Below, in pieces: positions 5,633 through 7,325 of a stretch of 7,325 nt of DNA. The translations under genes were made by a program, and so were the position numbers. The notes beneath the pieces were generated by a model. It did not search any database and was not told the origin of the DNA. It saw only the letters and a program-made list of their open reading frames with translations. Source of the stretch: Chitinophagaceae bacterium (GTDB lineage Bacteria > Bacteroidota > Bacteroidia > Chitinophagales > Chitinophagaceae); assembly GCA_003151295.1 (NCBI GenBank), contig PLXD01000285.1:1-7325 (forward strand). The letters are read 5' to 3'. Positions within the stretch are counted from its first letter, which is position 1. The number at the start of each line of letters is the position of its first letter.

Positions 5633-6244
5633 AAAACATATAAGATCGGGACGGACAGGCTCCTGATCCGTTGTTACGAGCCTGCCGACGCTCCCAGGCT
5701 CCTCGAAGCGATTGCAGGAAGCGTGGAACATCTCATGCCCTGGCTGCCCTGGGCAAAACAGGAACCCGTAGACCTGCAGTCCATGGTTGACACGCTGAGA
5801 CTTTTTCGCGGGAAATTCGACCTGGGACTGGATTATGTATTTGGTATCTTCGACCGTTCCGGGGATCGATTGCTCGGCTCTACCGGGCTGCACACCCGGC
5901 CCGGCGGAAATGCCAGGGAGATCGGCTACTGGATCAGTACAAGTCACGTAAATAAAGGATATGCCACCGAAGCGGTCAGCGCCCTGATTAAGATCGGCTT
6001 TGACATTGAAAACCTCGACCGCATAGAAATTCATTGTGATCCTGAAAATCATAAAAGCCGCAGGATTCCCGAACGGCTGGGATTTACACATGAAGCGACG
6101 CTTAAGAACAGGTTTGTCGATGCCCTTGATCAGCTAAGAGATAAGATGATCTGGACGATGTTTAAAGATCAATATGAAAAGACGGCGATTAAGTCAATGC
6201 CTGTAAAGGCATTCGATATCATAGGAAGGGAAATCGAATATTAA
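5633..6244 (+). CDS. GNAT acetyltransferase (RimJ/RimL type), start codon unclear
   Basis: The frame encodes a full RimJ/RimL-type acetyltransferase core. It has TDRLLIRCYEPADAPRLLEA as the N-terminal strand and helix (from about 5650), then LMPWLPWA. The strand LLGSTGLHTRPG and EIGYWIS follow. The acetyl-CoA loop is HVNKGYATEAV (about 5944-5976). RIEIHCDPENHKSRRIPERL and GF lie near the C-terminus. Such enzymes acetylate the N-termini of ribosomal proteins or small amines. The expected N-terminus would begin near AAAACATATAAG (5633), but the codon before it is TCA, and the in-frame region back to the stop at 5582-5584 has no ATG, GTG or TTG. The first ordinary start, GTG at 5723, would delete the first strand. 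The start may have been lost by the same rearrangements that broke the upstream genes, or by a sequencing error. The 3' end has a short extension after the core. Confidence 0.8.
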   Translation, partial: KTYKIGTDRLLIRCYEPADAPRLLEAIAGSVEHLMPWLPWAKQEPVDLQSMVDTLRLFRGKFDLGLDYVFGIFDRSGDRLLGSTGLHTRPGGNAREIGYWISTSHVNKGYATEAVSALIKIGFDIENLDRIEIHCDPENHKSRRIPERLGFTHEATLKNRFVDALDQLRDKMIWTMFKDQYEKTAIKSMPVKAFDIIGREIEY

Positions 6245-6257
6245 AGGAAGGCCTTTA
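6242..6257 (+). terminator. Small hairpin after the GNAT gene
   Basis: TAAAGG (6242-6247) pairs perfectly with CCTTTA (6252-6257) around a 4-nt loop, beginning in the GNAT stop codon. There is no T-run behind it, so termination would be weak; it may only help stabilise the 3' end. Confidence 0.25.
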
Positions 6258-6292
6258 TATTCAGGCTATTAAAACAAAAAACTCTTTATATA

Positions 6293-7325
6293 ATGGGAAA
6301 AGCAGTATCCGCGGCAGCAATTACGAAAGCAACAATTACGAAGCAACCGTTTGGACGAACCGATGACCAGGACGTATTTCTTTTCTCGCTATCCAATGAT
6401 AAAGGCGACCAGGTACAGATCACGAACTTTGGTGGTATCATTACAGGCTGGGTGTCCGCCGATAAACAGGGGAGTCGTTCTTCCATCGTCATCGGTTACA
6501 AGGACTTTGACCGCTACCTGGCAAAACCTCCTTTTTTCGGCGCGCTGGTAGGCAGGTATGCTAACCGGATCGCCAATGGCAGGTTTACGGTGGACGGGCA
6601 GGAGTATCATTTATTGCAGAACAATGGAGAGAACCACCTACATGGAGGTCTCAAAGGATTTGACAAAGTGGTGTGGCATGCAGCCATCGAAGATGGGAAA
6701 ACCCTATTGCTTACCTATCTGAGTGGGGACGGAGAAGAAGGCTATCCCGGTAACCTGGAAGTATCCGTTCGTTATACCTTCACGGATGAGGGCGAACTAA
6801 TCATCGATTACCGGGCCGTAACGGACAAGCCCACCCCGATCAATTTCACCAATCATTCCTTTTTCAATCTTAGCGGCCACTTCGATACGACGATTTTGGA
6901 CCATACCCTGCAGATTCATGCTGCCGCCTATTTGCCGGTCGATGAGCAGACCCTTCCTACCGGGGAAATAAGGCCGGTGAAGGGAACGCCCTTTGACTTT
7001 AACAACCCCAAAAAGATCGGCACGGACCTGGAAGAAGCCGGCGGAGCCTATGATCATAATTATGTTTTCCAGAAAGCTCCCGGCACCCTGGAACGGGTCG
7101 CCATCCTGACGGAAGAAACGAGTGGAAGACGCCTCGAAGTCTATACCACGGAGCCGGGAATGCAACTCTACACGAGCAATAACCTGGACGGCAGTCTTAA
7201 AACCGACGAAGACATCCCCCTCAATAAATACGCGGCGGTATGCCTGGAAACCCAGCATTTCCCTAATTCGCCGAATGAGCCTTCTTTTCCGGATACAATT
7301 CTATGGCCGGGCAAGACATTTCATA
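6293..7325 (+). CDS. galM: Aldose 1-epimerase (GalM-like), 3' end outside the window
   Basis: The frame starts at ATG 6293-6295 and stays open to the window edge (344 codons). It is an aldose 1-epimerase, which interconverts the alpha and beta anomers of galactose or glucose. Visible motifs are NFGGII (about 45-50), GRYANRIANGRF with the substrate-binding Arg (87-98), NHLHGG with catalytic His117, FTNHSFFNL with catalytic His188, DHNYVF with substrate-binding Asp254, and CLETQHFPNSPN with the catalytic base Glu319. The sequence breaks off at ILWPGKTFH, which in the family is followed by only about 5-10 residues, so it is nearly complete. There is no signal peptide. The N-terminus has an extension of about 15 residues containing a duplicated A-A/T-I-T-K unit. 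The leader is A-rich (aaaacaaaaaac) without a Shine-Dalgarno. Confidence 0.95.
   Translation, partial: MGKAVSAAAITKATITKQPFGRTDDQDVFLFSLSNDKGDQVQITNFGGIITGWVSADKQGSRSSIVIGYKDFDRYLAKPPFFGALVGRYANRIANGRFTVDGQEYHLLQNNGENHLHGGLKGFDKVVWHAAIEDGKTLLLTYLSGDGEEGYPGNLEVSVRYTFTDEGELIIDYRAVTDKPTPINFTNHSFFNLSGHFDTTILDHTLQIHAAAYLPVDEQTLPTGEIRPVKGTPFDFNNPKKIGTDLEEAGGAYDHNYVFQKAPGTLERVAILTEETSGRRLEVYTTEPGMQLYTSNNLDGSLKTDEDIPLNKYAAVCLETQHFPNSPNEPSFPDTILWPGKTFH
6314..6343 (+). repeat. 15-bp tandem duplication in the galM N-terminus
   Basis: GCAGCAATTACGAAA (6314-6328) is followed at once by GCAACAATTACGAAG (6329-6343), 13 of 15 bases the same, and by the start of a third unit (GCAACC). It keeps the frame and adds five residues (AAITK, ATITK) before the conserved start of the domain. 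Confidence 0.85.

Noticed and set aside
5630..6091. Minus-strand 153-codon frame opposite the GNAT gene
   Set aside because: Antisense to the conserved acetyltransferase core; no recognisable domain.
6797..7258. Minus-strand 153-codon frame inside galM
   Set aside because: Shadow of the clearly conserved aldose epimerase frame.
1..7325. CRISPR arrays, insertion-sequence ends, transposase or integrase genes, retron-like or other structured RNA
   Set aside because: No regularly spaced repeats, terminal inverted repeats or recognisable mobile-element proteins were seen on either strand.

Overview
The window looks like chromosomal DNA of a Bacteroidota bacterium, probably of the Chitinophaga/Sphingobacterium kind. 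This rests on gene families common there (DUF4380, AmhX-like amidohydrolase with an exported N-terminus, SGNH hydrolase, AraC regulators, GalM), A/T-rich leaders with weak or no Shine-Dalgarno sequences, and a TAnnTTTG-type -7 box before the SGNH gene. The assignment is an inference from content; no marker gene is present.

Layout: 1-102 holds the 3' part of a tRNA-Cys(GCA) and its strong intrinsic terminator. 235-972 (+) is an AT-rich single gene for an oxygen-binding diiron-type metallo-beta-lactamase-fold protein with one substituted ligand-motif position. 983-1851 (-) is a chain of overlapping small ORFs: an unrecognised 33-codon ORF, an AbiTii-domain protein, a PHA-granule-family (PF09650-like) protein, and a 58-codon open stretch with no ordinary start codon. 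The AbiTii/PHA pair overlaps by ATGA, and a dnaX-like arrangement (AAGGAG, 11 nt, then A AAA AAC) lies shortly before the overlap in the phase needed to fuse the two products by -1 slippage. 1852-2135 holds no gene I can support. 2136-2975 (+) is an exported SGNH hydrolase. 3071-4201 (-) is an exported amidohydrolase-2 family metal-dependent hydrolase.

4228-5640 is a gene graveyard. It contains an AraC regulator that has lost its N-terminal sensor domain, a DUF4380 gene lacking its 5' part and an internal piece, and, joined head-to-head to it, the C-terminal third of an alpha/beta-hydrolase with a frameshift and a lost nucleophile. These remnants run directly into a GNAT acetyltransferase whose expected start codon is missing. 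The window ends in an aldose 1-epimerase (galM-like) with a small in-frame tandem duplication near its N-terminus, cut off by the window edge a few residues before its expected end.

The intact genes (SGNH hydrolase, amidohydrolase, aldose epimerase) fit a carbohydrate/ester scavenging lifestyle but do not form one operon. The mix of AT-rich and GC-rich segments, strand changes and several broken genes downstream of a tRNA suggests a rearranged accessory region. The most interesting item is the AbiTii/PHA overlap with its possible programmed frameshift; the rest is mostly genome decay.
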